A DNA stretch of 64,000 bases from Fusobacterium ulcerans (GTDB lineage Bacteria; Fusobacteriota; Fusobacteriia; Fusobacteriales; Fusobacteriaceae), in the NCBI RefSeq assembly GCF_003019675.1, contig NZ_CP028105.1, positions 1,070,282 to 1,134,281 of the forward strand, given 5' to 3'. Below the pieces are notes generated by a model. That model was not told where the DNA came from. It did not search any database and was given only the letters and a program-made list of their open reading frames with translations. A program made the translations under genes and the position numbers. This document shows positions 1 to 8,039 of the stretch, piece after piece; the stretch's first letter is position 1; each line of letters opens with the position of its first letter.

Positions 1-451
1 AACTAAGGAGATTTTTTTCTTTTCCTGATAAAGAATATGGAATATAAACTTTCCCTCTTTTCTCCTTTCCTGTAGTTCCATTTTTTTCTATTCCCCCTAT
101 AATTTCAATAGTTATTCTATTTTCTTTTGACTTTTTATATATAAATTCTTCCATCTCTCCAGAATTTTGAAATCCTTTTTCTAAAATATTTTTCTCATAT
201 ATTTCATATTCAATTTTTTCTTTTTCATTTTCTTCATATTTCTTTTGATATATTTTTTCTATTTCTTTTAATTCCTTCTCTGCTTTTTTTACTTTTACCT
301 CTAAAGATATTTTCTGCTTTTTTCTGTTTTGAATTTCATTATATGGCTCTACAACTAATTTATATGTTATAATAAGCCAGATACCAATAAAAATAAAAGC
401 TGTTCCCTTCTCTTTCCATTCTGAAAACTGAAAATTACTCATTATTTTCAT
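1..451 (-). CDS. GspM/PilO-like assembly protein, 3' end beyond left edge
   Basis: The reading frame stays open to the window edge, so the C-terminus is missing. The visible part has one membrane segment near residues 17-32 (aromatic and Ile-rich), then a long Lys/Glu-rich coiled coil and the start of a folded region. This is the plan of GspM/PilO, the bitopic inner-membrane protein that pairs with GspL/PilN in type II secretion and type IV pilus platforms. The start at 451 has AGGAG six bases upstream; a second ATG lies at 442. It overlaps the end of the GspL-like gene by 17 bases, which implies translational coupling. Family assignment rests on topology and position, not on a conserved motif. 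Confidence 0.6.
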   Translation of the reverse strand, partial: MKIMSNFQFSEWKEKGTAFIFIGIWLIITYKLVVEPYNEIQNRKKQKISLEVKVKKAEKELKEIEKIYQKKYEENEKEKIEYEIYEKNILEKGFQNSGEMEEFIYKKSKENRITIEIIGGIEKNGTTGKEKRGKVYIPYSLSGKEKNLLS

Positions 452-1667
452 TCTTCACTCCTATATCCATTTGAAACTCATATTCATTTTGCTGTTTTTT
501 TATATAATCATGATTCAAGTGAATAAAATTATTATTTTTTAAAATAGCTTTTTCAAATTCATAGATATCTTTCTCTTCCAACGATTTCCCAATTATCTTC
601 AATTTATCTTTCCCATTATATTCTATTCCCTCAAAATTTATCTGTGATGATTTACATTTTTTCAGTTCCTCTAATACTTCATATATTTTAAATTTTCCAA
701 AATTCATTTTCTTCATTAATTTGCTTTTTTTCTCTTTAAAGTCCTCAAAATTCTTTATCTCTTGCCTTTTCTTAGCTATTTCTTCTTTAAAGTTTCCCAA
801 GTCTCTTTCATATTTTTTTATATTTTTCATCTCTTTATCTCTTATATTGATTAAAAGAAAAAACAGCAAAAATTCTGCAACCAAAGTTCCAAGCAAAATA
901 GATATTCCATATTTTATATATTTTCTTTGCTCCATTCCTCTTTTACATTCCACTGGAATAAAATCAAAACTTTTATTAAAAGTTATCTCATAATTTTTCC
1001 AATTCTCTATAGATATTTCTTTTTCAGAAAGCTCACTATTCTCCAGCAAGTTTTCCAATTTCCTATCTTTTTCATAAATAGTTATTTTTTCTATGTCATC
1101 AAAATTTTTCTCTTCAATAGAAAATGTAATTCTTTCTAGCAACTCATTAAATTCTTCTTGTGAATTTAGTATTTCATCTCTTTCTATATCAATAGTTACT
1201 ATATCTTTCAATATATTATTTTTAAAAATTACAAATGTAGTTCTGGCTAATCCAATATCTAAAAAAATTTCATTTTCTTTATTAAAATCTGAAAGATATT
1301 TTAAAAGAAAAATTGGAATTATTCCTTTAAGATCTATTTTTTTATCCTTTACCTTATTTGTTATCTCATATATCTTTTCTCTTTTAATGAGTATTATTAC
1401 ACTCTCTTCCATCCCATCTCTTTTCCCTAAAGAAATCTCTTTTTCAATGTAATCTAATACTTCATAATTTATTATTCTATTTTCTAGCTGCTCCTCTATT
1501 TCATATTCTTTTTCTCTCTCATCTAAATCTTCTTCTAATGATATTTTAACTATTTCAAAATATTCACTTTCAAGCACCAGAATTCCCTTTTTTATATCTT
1601 GGTTACTTTCTATCTCCTCTAAAGAGAAAAAAATATTCCCTTCTCTTTTCAAAAGTTTATTAAACAT
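435..1667 (-). CDS. GspL/PilM-PilN-like platform protein
   Basis: 410 residues. The first ~255 look like the actin-like cytoplasmic domain of GspL/PilM (a short stretch with FLDIGLARTTFVIF resembles the DIG nucleotide-fold strand). A single hydrophobic segment follows near residues 255-280, then a periplasmic coiled coil rich in Lys/Glu and a small alpha/beta domain. GspL combines in one chain what PilM and PilN do as two: it links the ATPase to the periplasmic platform. The start overlaps the previous gene by 8 bases and the end overlaps the GspM-like gene. Sequence is divergent, so the call relies on domain order and gene position between GspK-like and GspM-like genes. Confidence 0.6.
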   Translation of the reverse strand: MFNKLLKREGNIFFSLEEIESNQDIKKGILVLESEYFEIVKISLEEDLDEREKEYEIEEQLENRIINYEVLDYIEKEISLGKRDGMEESVIILIKREKIYEITNKVKDKKIDLKGIIPIFLLKYLSDFNKENEIFLDIGLARTTFVIFKNNILKDIVTIDIERDEILNSQEEFNELLERITFSIEEKNFDDIEKITIYEKDRKLENLLENSELSEKEISIENWKNYEITFNKSFDFIPVECKRGMEQRKYIKYGISILLGTLVAEFLLFFLLINIRDKEMKNIKKYERDLGNFKEEIAKKRQEIKNFEDFKEKKSKLMKKMNFGKFKIYEVLEELKKCKSSQINFEGIEYNGKDKLKIIGKSLEEKDIYEFEKAILKNNNFIHLNHDYIKKQQNEYEFQMDIGVKNENNE

Positions 1668-2244
1668 TTTCTGATATCACAAACTCCTTTACATATTCAG
1701 CATCTGGCTTATCTATATCATCATTTTCAAATTCATATTCTAAATTTATTACAACAGTAAATATCACTTCTAAATCAAGTTCATCAGATTTAATTATTTT
1801 CTCGATTTTTACTATAAATTTTCTTTTTTCTACAAAATTACTTTGAAGCTTTTTTGATATTTTTTCATATATATCTCCATTATTATTGGGATATATTGTT
1901 TCAGAGTTATTATACAAAATTTTTTGAAGAGTATATCCTCCATAGCTCATCTGAAGAACTTCATTTTTATTTTTCAGCCATATTCTTTTTTTACTGCTGC
2001 TCCCAGCAAAAAAATCTATACTATTTTCATATTTTCCTTCATTTATATATCTATCTATTTTATATAGTTCATGATACGCTAAAGTATGTAAAATCTCATT
2101 TTTTTCTTTATTTTTCAAACTCTCCAACCTGCTTATTAACTTTTTACTTCTAGTATGAGTCATTCTATATCCCACAAGGAAACTTCCCATTAAAAAAGTA
2201 ATTAAAAAGATTGTTATTAAAAGCAAAAAAGCCTTTTTATTCAT
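1660..2244 (-). CDS. GspK/PilX-like minor pseudopilin
   Basis: 194 residues with a short basic N-terminus (MNKKA) directly followed by a long hydrophobic helix, then a polar globular domain. Unlike the other pseudopilins of this operon it has no Glu at position 5 of the mature helix, which is the known signature of GspK, the large tip pseudopilin. It follows the GspI- and GspJ-like genes, the usual I-J-K order of a tip complex. It overlaps the upstream gene by 8 bases and the downstream gene by 8. At 194 residues it is shorter than a classical GspK (about 300), so the inserted alpha domain may be reduced. Confidence 0.55.
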   Translation of the reverse strand: MNKKAFLLLITIFLITFLMGSFLVGYRMTHTRSKKLISRLESLKNKEKNEILHTLAYHELYKIDRYINEGKYENSIDFFAGSSSKKRIWLKNKNEVLQMSYGGYTLQKILYNNSETIYPNNNGDIYEKISKKLQSNFVEKRKFIVKIEKIIKSDELDLEVIFTVVINLEYEFENDDIDKPDAEYVKEFVISENV

Positions 2245-2839
2245 ATTTTTTCCCTACAAGTTCATACCCTCTCAGTATTTTTTTTATTTTTCCATTTTCA
2301 TTTCTTATTTGTAAATTTATTACTATTCCTTTTCCATCCTTTTCGAAATATCCCTCTACTTCTTCCAAAATATTTTCTGCCCTCTCTACAAAAATTTTTT
2401 TATTTAACAAGCTGCATTCCATAACTTCCAGACTTCCAGTATAAAATCTATAAATAATATATTTAGAAAAAACCACTTCATTTTTAACATATGGTATTTC
2501 TAAAAATATTAGGCTTCCCTTTTCAGCTTTTCTTTTAAAAAACTCTTCCCTCAATGGACTGTTAATATATCCTAAAGGTTCAAATATTTCTTTTCCATTA
2601 TTTAAATATTCCTTTCCTATATATTCTTTATTTCCAAAACCGCTTTCTCTTATATCTTTCTCAATTATTTCTATTATTCTAGAAGTATTTCTTACTGTAT
2701 TACTTTCATTTACAAAAAAATTTTCTGTTCTATAGATAATTTTTATAACAGGAAACGAAAGAAGCATAAATATCCCCATTATGCCTAGGGAAGTCATTGT
2801 TTCAATAAGAGTTATTCCTTTTACTTTTTTCTTATACAT
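2237..2839 (-). CDS. GspJ-like minor pseudopilin
   Basis: About 200 residues. Class III prepilin signal KVKG|ITLIETM, with Gly at -1 and Glu at +5, followed by a hydrophobic helix. I chose the ATG at 2839 because AGGAG lies four bases upstream and it puts the signal near the N-terminus; an in-frame ATG eight codons further up (2863) has no such site and would overlap the preceding gene. By position (after the GspI-like gene, before the GspK-like gene) it is the GspJ equivalent of the tip complex. It should be cut and N-methylated or simply cut by the peptidase encoded at 3281-3733. Confidence 0.6.
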   Translation of the reverse strand: MYKKKVKGITLIETMTSLGIMGIFMLLSFPVIKIIYRTENFFVNESNTVRNTSRIIEIIEKDIRESGFGNKEYIGKEYLNNGKEIFEPLGYINSPLREEFFKRKAEKGSLIFLEIPYVKNEVVFSKYIIYRFYTGSLEVMECSLLNKKIFVERAENILEEVEGYFEKDGKGIVINLQIRNENGKIKKILRGYELVGKKYE

Positions 2840-2846
2840 TTTTCTC

Positions 2847-3284
2847 CTAGTAATATTCATCATATTCAGATATTAATTTTTCTTTTTTTAATATCATGTT
2901 TTTGCTGTGAAGTTCTATTTTTAATCTTAAAAATTTTTCTTCTTCAATTTTATTTTTAAATACTACTTTATCTATTGAAAGTAGTATTTTTTTATCCTCT
3001 TTATTTTTATATAGAAATTCTATATCACTAAAAACTGAATTAAAATCTTTATTTTTTTCTATTATATATTCATGATTTCCTAGATTTAAAATTAAAAATC
3101 GATATCCTTTAGATATTATTTTTCTTTCCAATAAATGAAAATTTTTCTCATTCTGCTCTATCTCCATATATTTTCTATTTGTTTTTAACATTTCTCTGTT
3201 AAATTCCATAAGAGGAAGTATGGTTATTAAAAACAGACTCATAGATATAATCACTTCTATAAAAGAAAAAGCCTTATCTCTCAT
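2847..3284 (-). CDS. GspI-like minor pseudopilin
   Basis: 145 residues with a very short leader and prepilin motif RDKA|FSFIEVI: Ala instead of Gly at -1, Phe +1 and Glu +5, then a hydrophobic helix. Small size and position before the GspJ- and GspK-like genes suggest the GspI role, the protein that nucleates the I-J-K tip. The start codon overlaps the stop of the prepilin peptidase gene by four bases (ATGA), so the two are translationally coupled. The Ala at -1 is tolerated by some prepilin peptidases but is less usual. Confidence 0.55.
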   Translation of the reverse strand: MRDKAFSFIEVIISMSLFLITILPLMEFNREMLKTNRKYMEIEQNEKNFHLLERKIISKGYRFLILNLGNHEYIIEKNKDFNSVFSDIEFLYKNKEDKKILLSIDKVVFKNKIEEEKFLRLKIELHSKNMILKKEKLISEYDEYY

Positions 3285-3733
3285 ACTTTTCCCATAAAAA
3301 AAATATAATAAAAAGATATTAAAAGAAAAGGAGAGAAAGGAATTTCTCCCTTTACTGCTTTTTTCTTTATGATATACCCTATTCCAAAAATAGCTGCTAT
3401 AACAAAAGCTCCAAGATAATAGATATATACTGTATAAAAATTGCTATATCCAAGTATATATCCAACTCCCATCATAAGTTTTATGTCCCCAAACCCCATA
3501 ATCTCTTTTCCTGCAATATCTGACCCATAGCCATAAAAAAAGAGCAGAGGAAGAGTGTAAACTCCTGCTCCGATTATCCCGTTTTCTATTTCGTATATAT
3601 CTATTCCTCTGTAACATACAGCTCCTACAAAAAAGATTATATTTAATGTATTAGGAATATATAGTTTTTTTATATCTATTGCCAATATAAAAAAAGAAAC
3701 AGCAAGAAGAAAAATTATAAATAAATTTTCCAT
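3281..3733 (-). CDS. Prepilin peptidase, short form (A24 family)
   Basis: 150 residues, almost entirely membrane-spanning. The two aspartates of A24 aspartic proteases are visible: one in AIDIKKLYIPN near residue 20 and one in the GxGD-type motif MGFGDIKLMMG near residue 83. It cleaves the short basic leader of the pilin-like proteins encoded around it at the inner membrane. It lacks the N-terminal Cys-rich/methyltransferase part of the ~250-residue PilD/GspO enzymes, so N-methylation may be absent or done elsewhere. AAGGAG precedes the start. The gene lies 12 bases after the major pseudopilin gene. Confidence 0.8.
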   Translation of the reverse strand: MENLFIIFLLAVSFFILAIDIKKLYIPNTLNIIFFVGAVCYRGIDIYEIENGIIGAGVYTLPLLFFYGYGSDIAGKEIMGFGDIKLMMGVGYILGYSNFYTVYIYYLGAFVIAAIFGIGYIIKKKAVKGEIPFSPFLLISFYYIFFMGKV

Positions 3734-3745
3734 ATTTTTCTCCTT

Positions 3746-4222
3746 TTAATATTCTATCCATTTATTTCCCTGAACATCATATACCTGCTCTTCTGTAGGA
3801 GCAAACCAGATATACACTCCATCTCCTCTTTTAGCTATCTCATCATGATATGGACTTTTAAAAGTAAATTTCATTTCCCCACCAAAAGTTATCTTTCCTT
3901 TCTCATCTTTTCTGCTGCCTCCAATTTGTATTTTTCCCTCTCTTAGTATTACTTCTGCTTTAGGATCTAAATAAGGCAATAAATTCTCGATAGCTTTTTT
4001 ATCATCTGCTTCGCTTGGTTCCACTGTTGTAGTCAAAGCTTCTCCTTTTTCTATATAATATAATTCTGCTGCTGTTCTCATAGCTCCCAGATATGATACG
4101 GCTTTTGTGTCCCTTCCTTTTGCTAACTGTACTCTCACTTTAGGTGTTACCAGACTTGATAATATTCCTACCAATGCTACTGCTATTATCAGCTCAATTA
4201 ATGTAAATCCTCCATTTTTCAT
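3746..4222 (-). CDS. Major pseudopilin, GspG-like
   Basis: 158 residues. Textbook type IV pilin-like N-terminus: short leader MKNGG|FTLIELIIAVALVGILSS with Glu at +5 and an unbroken hydrophobic helix. The rest is small, polar and rich in Gly and Lys, ending in an aromatic-containing tail. In GspG the C-terminal domain binds calcium; I cannot confirm the ligands by eye. Position right after the platform protein gene (F then G) fits GspG. It would form the periplasmic pseudopilus or a thin pilus. The start has a GAGGAG-like site (from 'ctcctcc' on the plus strand) just upstream. Confidence 0.75.
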   Translation of the reverse strand: MKNGGFTLIELIIAVALVGILSSLVTPKVRVQLAKGRDTKAVSYLGAMRTAAELYYIEKGEALTTTVEPSEADDKKAIENLLPYLDPKAEVILREGKIQIGGSRKDEKGKITFGGEMKFTFKSPYHDEIAKRGDGVYIWFAPTEEQVYDVQGNKWIEY

Positions 4223-4247
4223 TTGCTCTCCTCCAAGTTTTTATATT

Positions 4248-5429
4248 TTATTTAATTATATCTGATAAATTAAATACGGGAAGGTAAATAGCTATTATTA
4301 CAGTTCCCAATATCACTCCCAATATGATTATCATTATTGGCTCTACCAAAATCAATATTTTTCCTATATAGTTTTCTAACTCTTCTTGGCATAACTGAGA
4401 AATTTTATGAAACATATTTGCCAGCTCTCCACTCTCTTCTCCTATTACTGCCATCTTTTGATATTTATCTGAGTATATTTCTACTTGTTTAAGAGAATCT
4501 GCTATTCCCACTCCAGAAATAATACTATATCTCATATCTTTTATATCTTTTTTTACAACAGTATTGTCAAAACTTTCTTCCATAAGTTCTAATATTTCCG
4601 TTATTATCATTCCTGATTCCATCATCAGTGCTAGATTTTTTGAAAATCTTATAATTATATTTTTAACTAAAATATAATTATATACTGGTATTTTCATTAT
4701 AAATTTATCATATCGAAACTTTCCTTCCAGATTACTTTTTATTTTTTTTTTTAAATAAATTATTAATGTCGATATACATATTAATAAAATAGTTATATAG
4801 TGAATATTTTTACTTATTTTCATTAAAATCTTAGTAAGAAAAGGGAGTGTTGTTCCACTTTCATTAAACATTTCCACAAAATTAGGAAGTACATAAACCA
4901 TTAAAAATATTATCACTATCATAGAAAAAACTATTACTATGCAAGGATAAAAAAGTGCCTCAACCATCTTTTTCCTTATTTTATTTTCCAGCTCCAGATT
5001 TATAGATATCCTCTCTAGATTTTCAGTAATTTTCCCTGATATTTCTCCCAAATACAATAAATCTACATAAAAGTTTCCAAAAATATTTCTATAATTTTTA
5101 AAAGCTTCCCCCATAGAATTCCCATTTAATATATCTTTCCTTATTTCAGATATAATTTCTCCTAATTTACTATTTTCATATTGATTTTCTTGAATTTTCA
5201 AAGCTTCTATTATGCTTATTTTACTTTCCAGCATTATTTTTAGCTCTCTAGTAAAAGATAGTATATCTACATAAGATATTTTTTTATTTTTCTTCAATAT
5301 TTCAAATTTGATCAGTATCATTCTTTTACTTTTTAAAAACTTTCTAAATTCTGCCTCAGTGGAAAATTCCTTTTTTCCTTTGTATTTTTTTCCTCTTATA
5401 TCATATGCTGTATATTTATATTGCGGCAT
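4248..5429 (-). CDS. GspF/PilC-type inner-membrane platform protein
   Basis: 393 residues, close to the family norm of about 400. It starts MPQYKYTAYDIRGKKYKG, the typical opening of GspF (tyrosine-rich strand then a small cytoplasmic domain). Two T2SSF repeats can be seen: a first helical domain with membrane helices near residues 155-190, and a second with a helix near 200-230 and a C-terminal hydrophobic segment near 360-390. The motif GEESGELANMF matches the conserved GExSG-(x)-L pattern. It anchors the assembly ATPase and the pseudopilus base. It follows gspE by 12 bases. Confidence 0.85.
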   Translation of the reverse strand: MPQYKYTAYDIRGKKYKGKKEFSTEAEFRKFLKSKRMILIKFEILKKNKKISYVDILSFTRELKIMLESKISIIEALKIQENQYENSKLGEIISEIRKDILNGNSMGEAFKNYRNIFGNFYVDLLYLGEISGKITENLERISINLELENKIRKKMVEALFYPCIVIVFSMIVIIFLMVYVLPNFVEMFNESGTTLPFLTKILMKISKNIHYITILLICISTLIIYLKKKIKSNLEGKFRYDKFIMKIPVYNYILVKNIIIRFSKNLALMMESGMIITEILELMEESFDNTVVKKDIKDMRYSIISGVGIADSLKQVEIYSDKYQKMAVIGEESGELANMFHKISQLCQEELENYIGKILILVEPIMIIILGVILGTVIIAIYLPVFNLSDIIK

Positions 5430-5441
5430 TTTCTCCCTCTT

Positions 5442-7037
5442 TTAACACTGTCTCAATATCTCATCTAAAGATGTTATTCTCATCTTCACTTTTTCTATTC
5501 CATCTTCTACAAGCTTTTTCATTCCATCATTTAATGCTTCTTTTTCTATTTCCTGAGCCGAATTTCCTTTCTCTATCATTTCCTTTATCTTCTCATTTGG
5601 TTCAAATATCTCAAAAATTGCTGTTCTTCCTTTATATCCGCTGTAGTTGCAGCTTTCACAGCCTTTTCCAATATAAAACATATTTTCATGATATTTTTCA
5701 TAATCGTGTCCTAAAAGTTGTATTTTAGCTTTCCATTTTTCATCTTTTTCCTGACAATGAGGACATAATTTTCGTACTAATCTTTGAGATAAAATAGCTA
5801 TAAGTGAAGCTGATACCATATATGGCTGTATTCCAATATTTAGAAGCCTATTTATTCCACCTATAGAATCATTTGTATGAATAGTTGAGAGTACAAGATG
5901 TCCTGTGATTGCAGCTTTCACTGCTATTTCAGCAGTTTCCTGATCTCTTATCTCTCCTACCATTAAAATATCAGGATCCTGTCTGAGATATGCTCTCAAT
6001 ACAGATGCAAAAGTTCTCCCAATATTATTTTTACATTGCACCTGATTTATTCCATCAATTTCATACTCCACTGGATCTTCCACTGTAGATATATTGACTT
6101 CTCCTGTATTAAGTTTTTTAAGCAGAGCATAGAGAGTACTGCTTTTTCCAGAACCTGTAGGTCCACTGATTAAAAATATTCCATTTTTTCTATTTAATTG
6201 AAATAATAATCTATCATAATCTGACTTTTCCATTCCTATTTTATCTATTTCAAATTCTATTATCTCTTTATCAAGTATTCTTATTACAGCCTTTTCTCCA
6301 TTTATTACAGGCATTACAGATACTCTAAAATCTATTTTTCTTTCTCTTATTTCTAAATCAAATCTTCCATCTTGGGGCATTCTTCTCTCTGTAATATCTA
6401 AGTTTGATATTATTTTTAATCTTGAAATCATAGGAGATAAAAGTTCCAAAGATATTTTTTCTGTTTCAGTAAGTATTCCATCTATTCTATATCTTATTCT
6501 TATATAATCTTTTCCTGGCTCGATGTGGATATCGCTGGCTCCCCTTTCTACCCCTTGAATTATTATTGCACTTAGGCCTTTTACTACTATTGGACTTTCT
6601 ATTGATAGAGATTTATATATATCTTCACTTTCTCTTTTCTCATTTTTATTTTCTTTTTTTTGAAGCTCTTTAAATATATTTTCAATATCTTCAGTATTTC
6701 CATATTTATATATTTTTTTAAATTTTTCTATCCCTATTAAAAAATTCTTTTTATCACAAAATAAAGATATTACTTTTAGCTTGAATTTAATATACAAAAT
6801 ATCTAAAATATCCTTTTTTAAACTCTCAAAAAGTATTAAAATTATCTTTTCTCCATCTGCATAGCATGGAAAAAAATTGTCTTTTATCATATTTTTATCT
6901 AAAATATATTGAATAGTTTTATTTTTAAAAAGCTTTTCATCTAAAATATATGTCTCTTTTCTTATGTCCTTTTCTTTTAAGATTTCCAAAAATATTCGAT
7001 TTTTTTCAAATTTCATATTTTTAACTATGTTTTTCAC
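5442..7037 (-). CDS. GspE/PilB-type assembly ATPase
   Basis: 531 residues. An N-terminal domain is followed by the AAA-like hexameric ATPase core: Walker A GPTGSGKS at about 292-299, Asp box around 355, Walker B DILMVGEI at about 356-363 and the His box with STIHTND near 384-390. A CxxC pair (CPHC, CESC) near 430-465 is the tetracysteine zinc motif of GspE/PilB. It powers pseudopilin polymerisation from the cytoplasmic face. The start is GTG at 7037 with only a weak ribosome site; ATG codon 8 is an alternative. It sits between a small exported-protein gene and gspF. Confidence 0.88.
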   Translation of the reverse strand: MKNIVKNMKFEKNRIFLEILKEKDIRKETYILDEKLFKNKTIQYILDKNMIKDNFFPCYADGEKIILILFESLKKDILDILYIKFKLKVISLFCDKKNFLIGIEKFKKIYKYGNTEDIENIFKELQKKENKNEKRESEDIYKSLSIESPIVVKGLSAIIIQGVERGASDIHIEPGKDYIRIRYRIDGILTETEKISLELLSPMISRLKIISNLDITERRMPQDGRFDLEIRERKIDFRVSVMPVINGEKAVIRILDKEIIEFEIDKIGMEKSDYDRLLFQLNRKNGIFLISGPTGSGKSSTLYALLKKLNTGEVNISTVEDPVEYEIDGINQVQCKNNIGRTFASVLRAYLRQDPDILMVGEIRDQETAEIAVKAAITGHLVLSTIHTNDSIGGINRLLNIGIQPYMVSASLIAILSQRLVRKLCPHCQEKDEKWKAKIQLLGHDYEKYHENMFYIGKGCESCNYSGYKGRTAIFEIFEPNEKIKEMIEKGNSAQEIEKEALNDGMKKLVEDGIEKVKMRITSLDEILRQC

Positions 7038-7041
7038 TTTA

Positions 7042-7218
7042 TCACATCTCTCTCAATATTTTAAACTTTGTAAGCTCAGTTTTATTAGACAGCTGTACAT
7101 AACTAATATACTCACTGCTTCCTATTTTAACTTTTACTTTTATTAATTCCTGTTTTTTCTGTTCTCCATATATCAATATGCCCCCAAGAAAAAATATTAG
7201 CATAAATATTACTTTCAT
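7042..7218 (-). CDS. Small exported or membrane-anchored protein of the secretion operon
   Basis: 58 residues from the ATG at 7218, which has AAAGGAG five bases upstream. A hydrophobic stretch (residues 2-17) looks like a signal peptide or single anchor; the rest is a short Lys- and Thr-rich strand-forming tail. It is packed between the first pseudopilin gene (2-base gap) and gspE (4-base gap), so it is probably part of the machine. It could be a miniature GspC-like or pilotin-like partner, but nothing in the sequence settles this. Confidence 0.45.
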   Translation of the reverse strand: MKVIFMLIFFLGGILIYGEQKKQELIKVKVKIGSSEYISYVQLSNKTELTKFKILREM

Positions 7219-7220
7219 TT

Positions 7221-7787
7221 TTACTCCTTTTTCCATCCATCTTCTTCATAAGCAAATTTTTCATGATAAGACACTATATTCTCATATTTCACTTTTTTAT
7301 TTTTCATATTTCTATATATATTTATTTTCATAAATTTCACCATATCAAACCCATAAAAAGATATTCGATATCTAGCTATATCATCATATCCAAAAATATA
7401 TATGCTAAAAGATGGGGTTATATTGCCGTCTTTTGTTATTTTCACTTCAAATCTCTCTAGATTTTTTTTATCATATACAGTAGCATATTTTAAAGAAAAA
7501 GGTAGTTTTATATTTTCTTTTTCTCTTATTAAGTTTTCATACACTATTATTTTCTTTAGAATATAGTCAATTTTTACATTGTATAATTTTTCATTATCAA
7601 AAGACATTACTGAATAATCAGTAAAAATATTGACTATCTGCTGCTTCGCTTCTTCTATCTCTCTTTTCTCTTTTAAATTTCGATAATATATTATTCCTAC
7701 ATACATAACACTTAATATTATCAGCGTTGAAACAACTATATTTAGATAAGTATATCCTTTATTTTTAATCAATTTTCTTTTCTCCAT
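7221..7787 (-). CDS. Atypical pseudopilin, first gene of the operon
   Basis: 188 residues. Prepilin-like leader ending KNKG|YTYLNIVV followed by a hydrophobic helix (to about residue 33) and a polar domain. Gly at -1 is present but position +5 is Asn, not Glu, so it departs from the class III consensus. By position at the head of the cluster it may play the GspH role, although GspH normally keeps Glu5. No promoter with both hexamers was found upstream, but the divergent gap 7788-8039 separates it from the VIT1 gene, so the operon must start here. Confidence 0.5.
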   Translation of the reverse strand: MEKRKLIKNKGYTYLNIVVSTLIILSVMYVGIIYYRNLKEKREIEEAKQQIVNIFTDYSVMSFDNEKLYNVKIDYILKKIIVYENLIREKENIKLPFSLKYATVYDKKNLERFEVKITKDGNITPSFSIYIFGYDDIARYRISFYGFDMVKFMKINIYRNMKNKKVKYENIVSYHEKFAYEEDGWKKE

Positions 7788-7963
7788 TTATAATATGAAT
7801 ATTAAAGTGATTTATATAAATAAAATTATGCTTTATTATATACTTCACGATTAGTTATTTTCCTCTATTTTTCTAACAAATAATTTAAAACCAATATAAT
7901 ATAAATCTTAATTACCAGCACTTTTTCTAACCAATCCTTGAGAAAAAATATTTTTTATAAAAA

Positions 7964-7992
7964 TTGTATTTTCTCCTAAATACGTATATAAT
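7964..7992 (+). promoter_or_regulatory. Promoter for the ferritin-like/VIT1 gene
   Basis: TTGTAT (7964-7969), a 17-base spacer and a perfect TATAAT (7987-7992). It lies about 50 bases upstream of the start codon. The gap 7788-8039 otherwise holds only AT-rich sequence shared with the divergent secretion operon. No clear Fur or iron-box palindrome was seen. Confidence 0.55.
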
Positions 7993-8039
7993 TTAAATAT
8001 GAAAATAATTTAAATTTCATAAATAGAGGGGGAAATAAA

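Noticed and set aside
721-1452. Plus-strand frames overlapping the secretion operon
   Set aside because: Phe/Ser/Ile-rich shadows of the minus-strand genes without ribosome sites.
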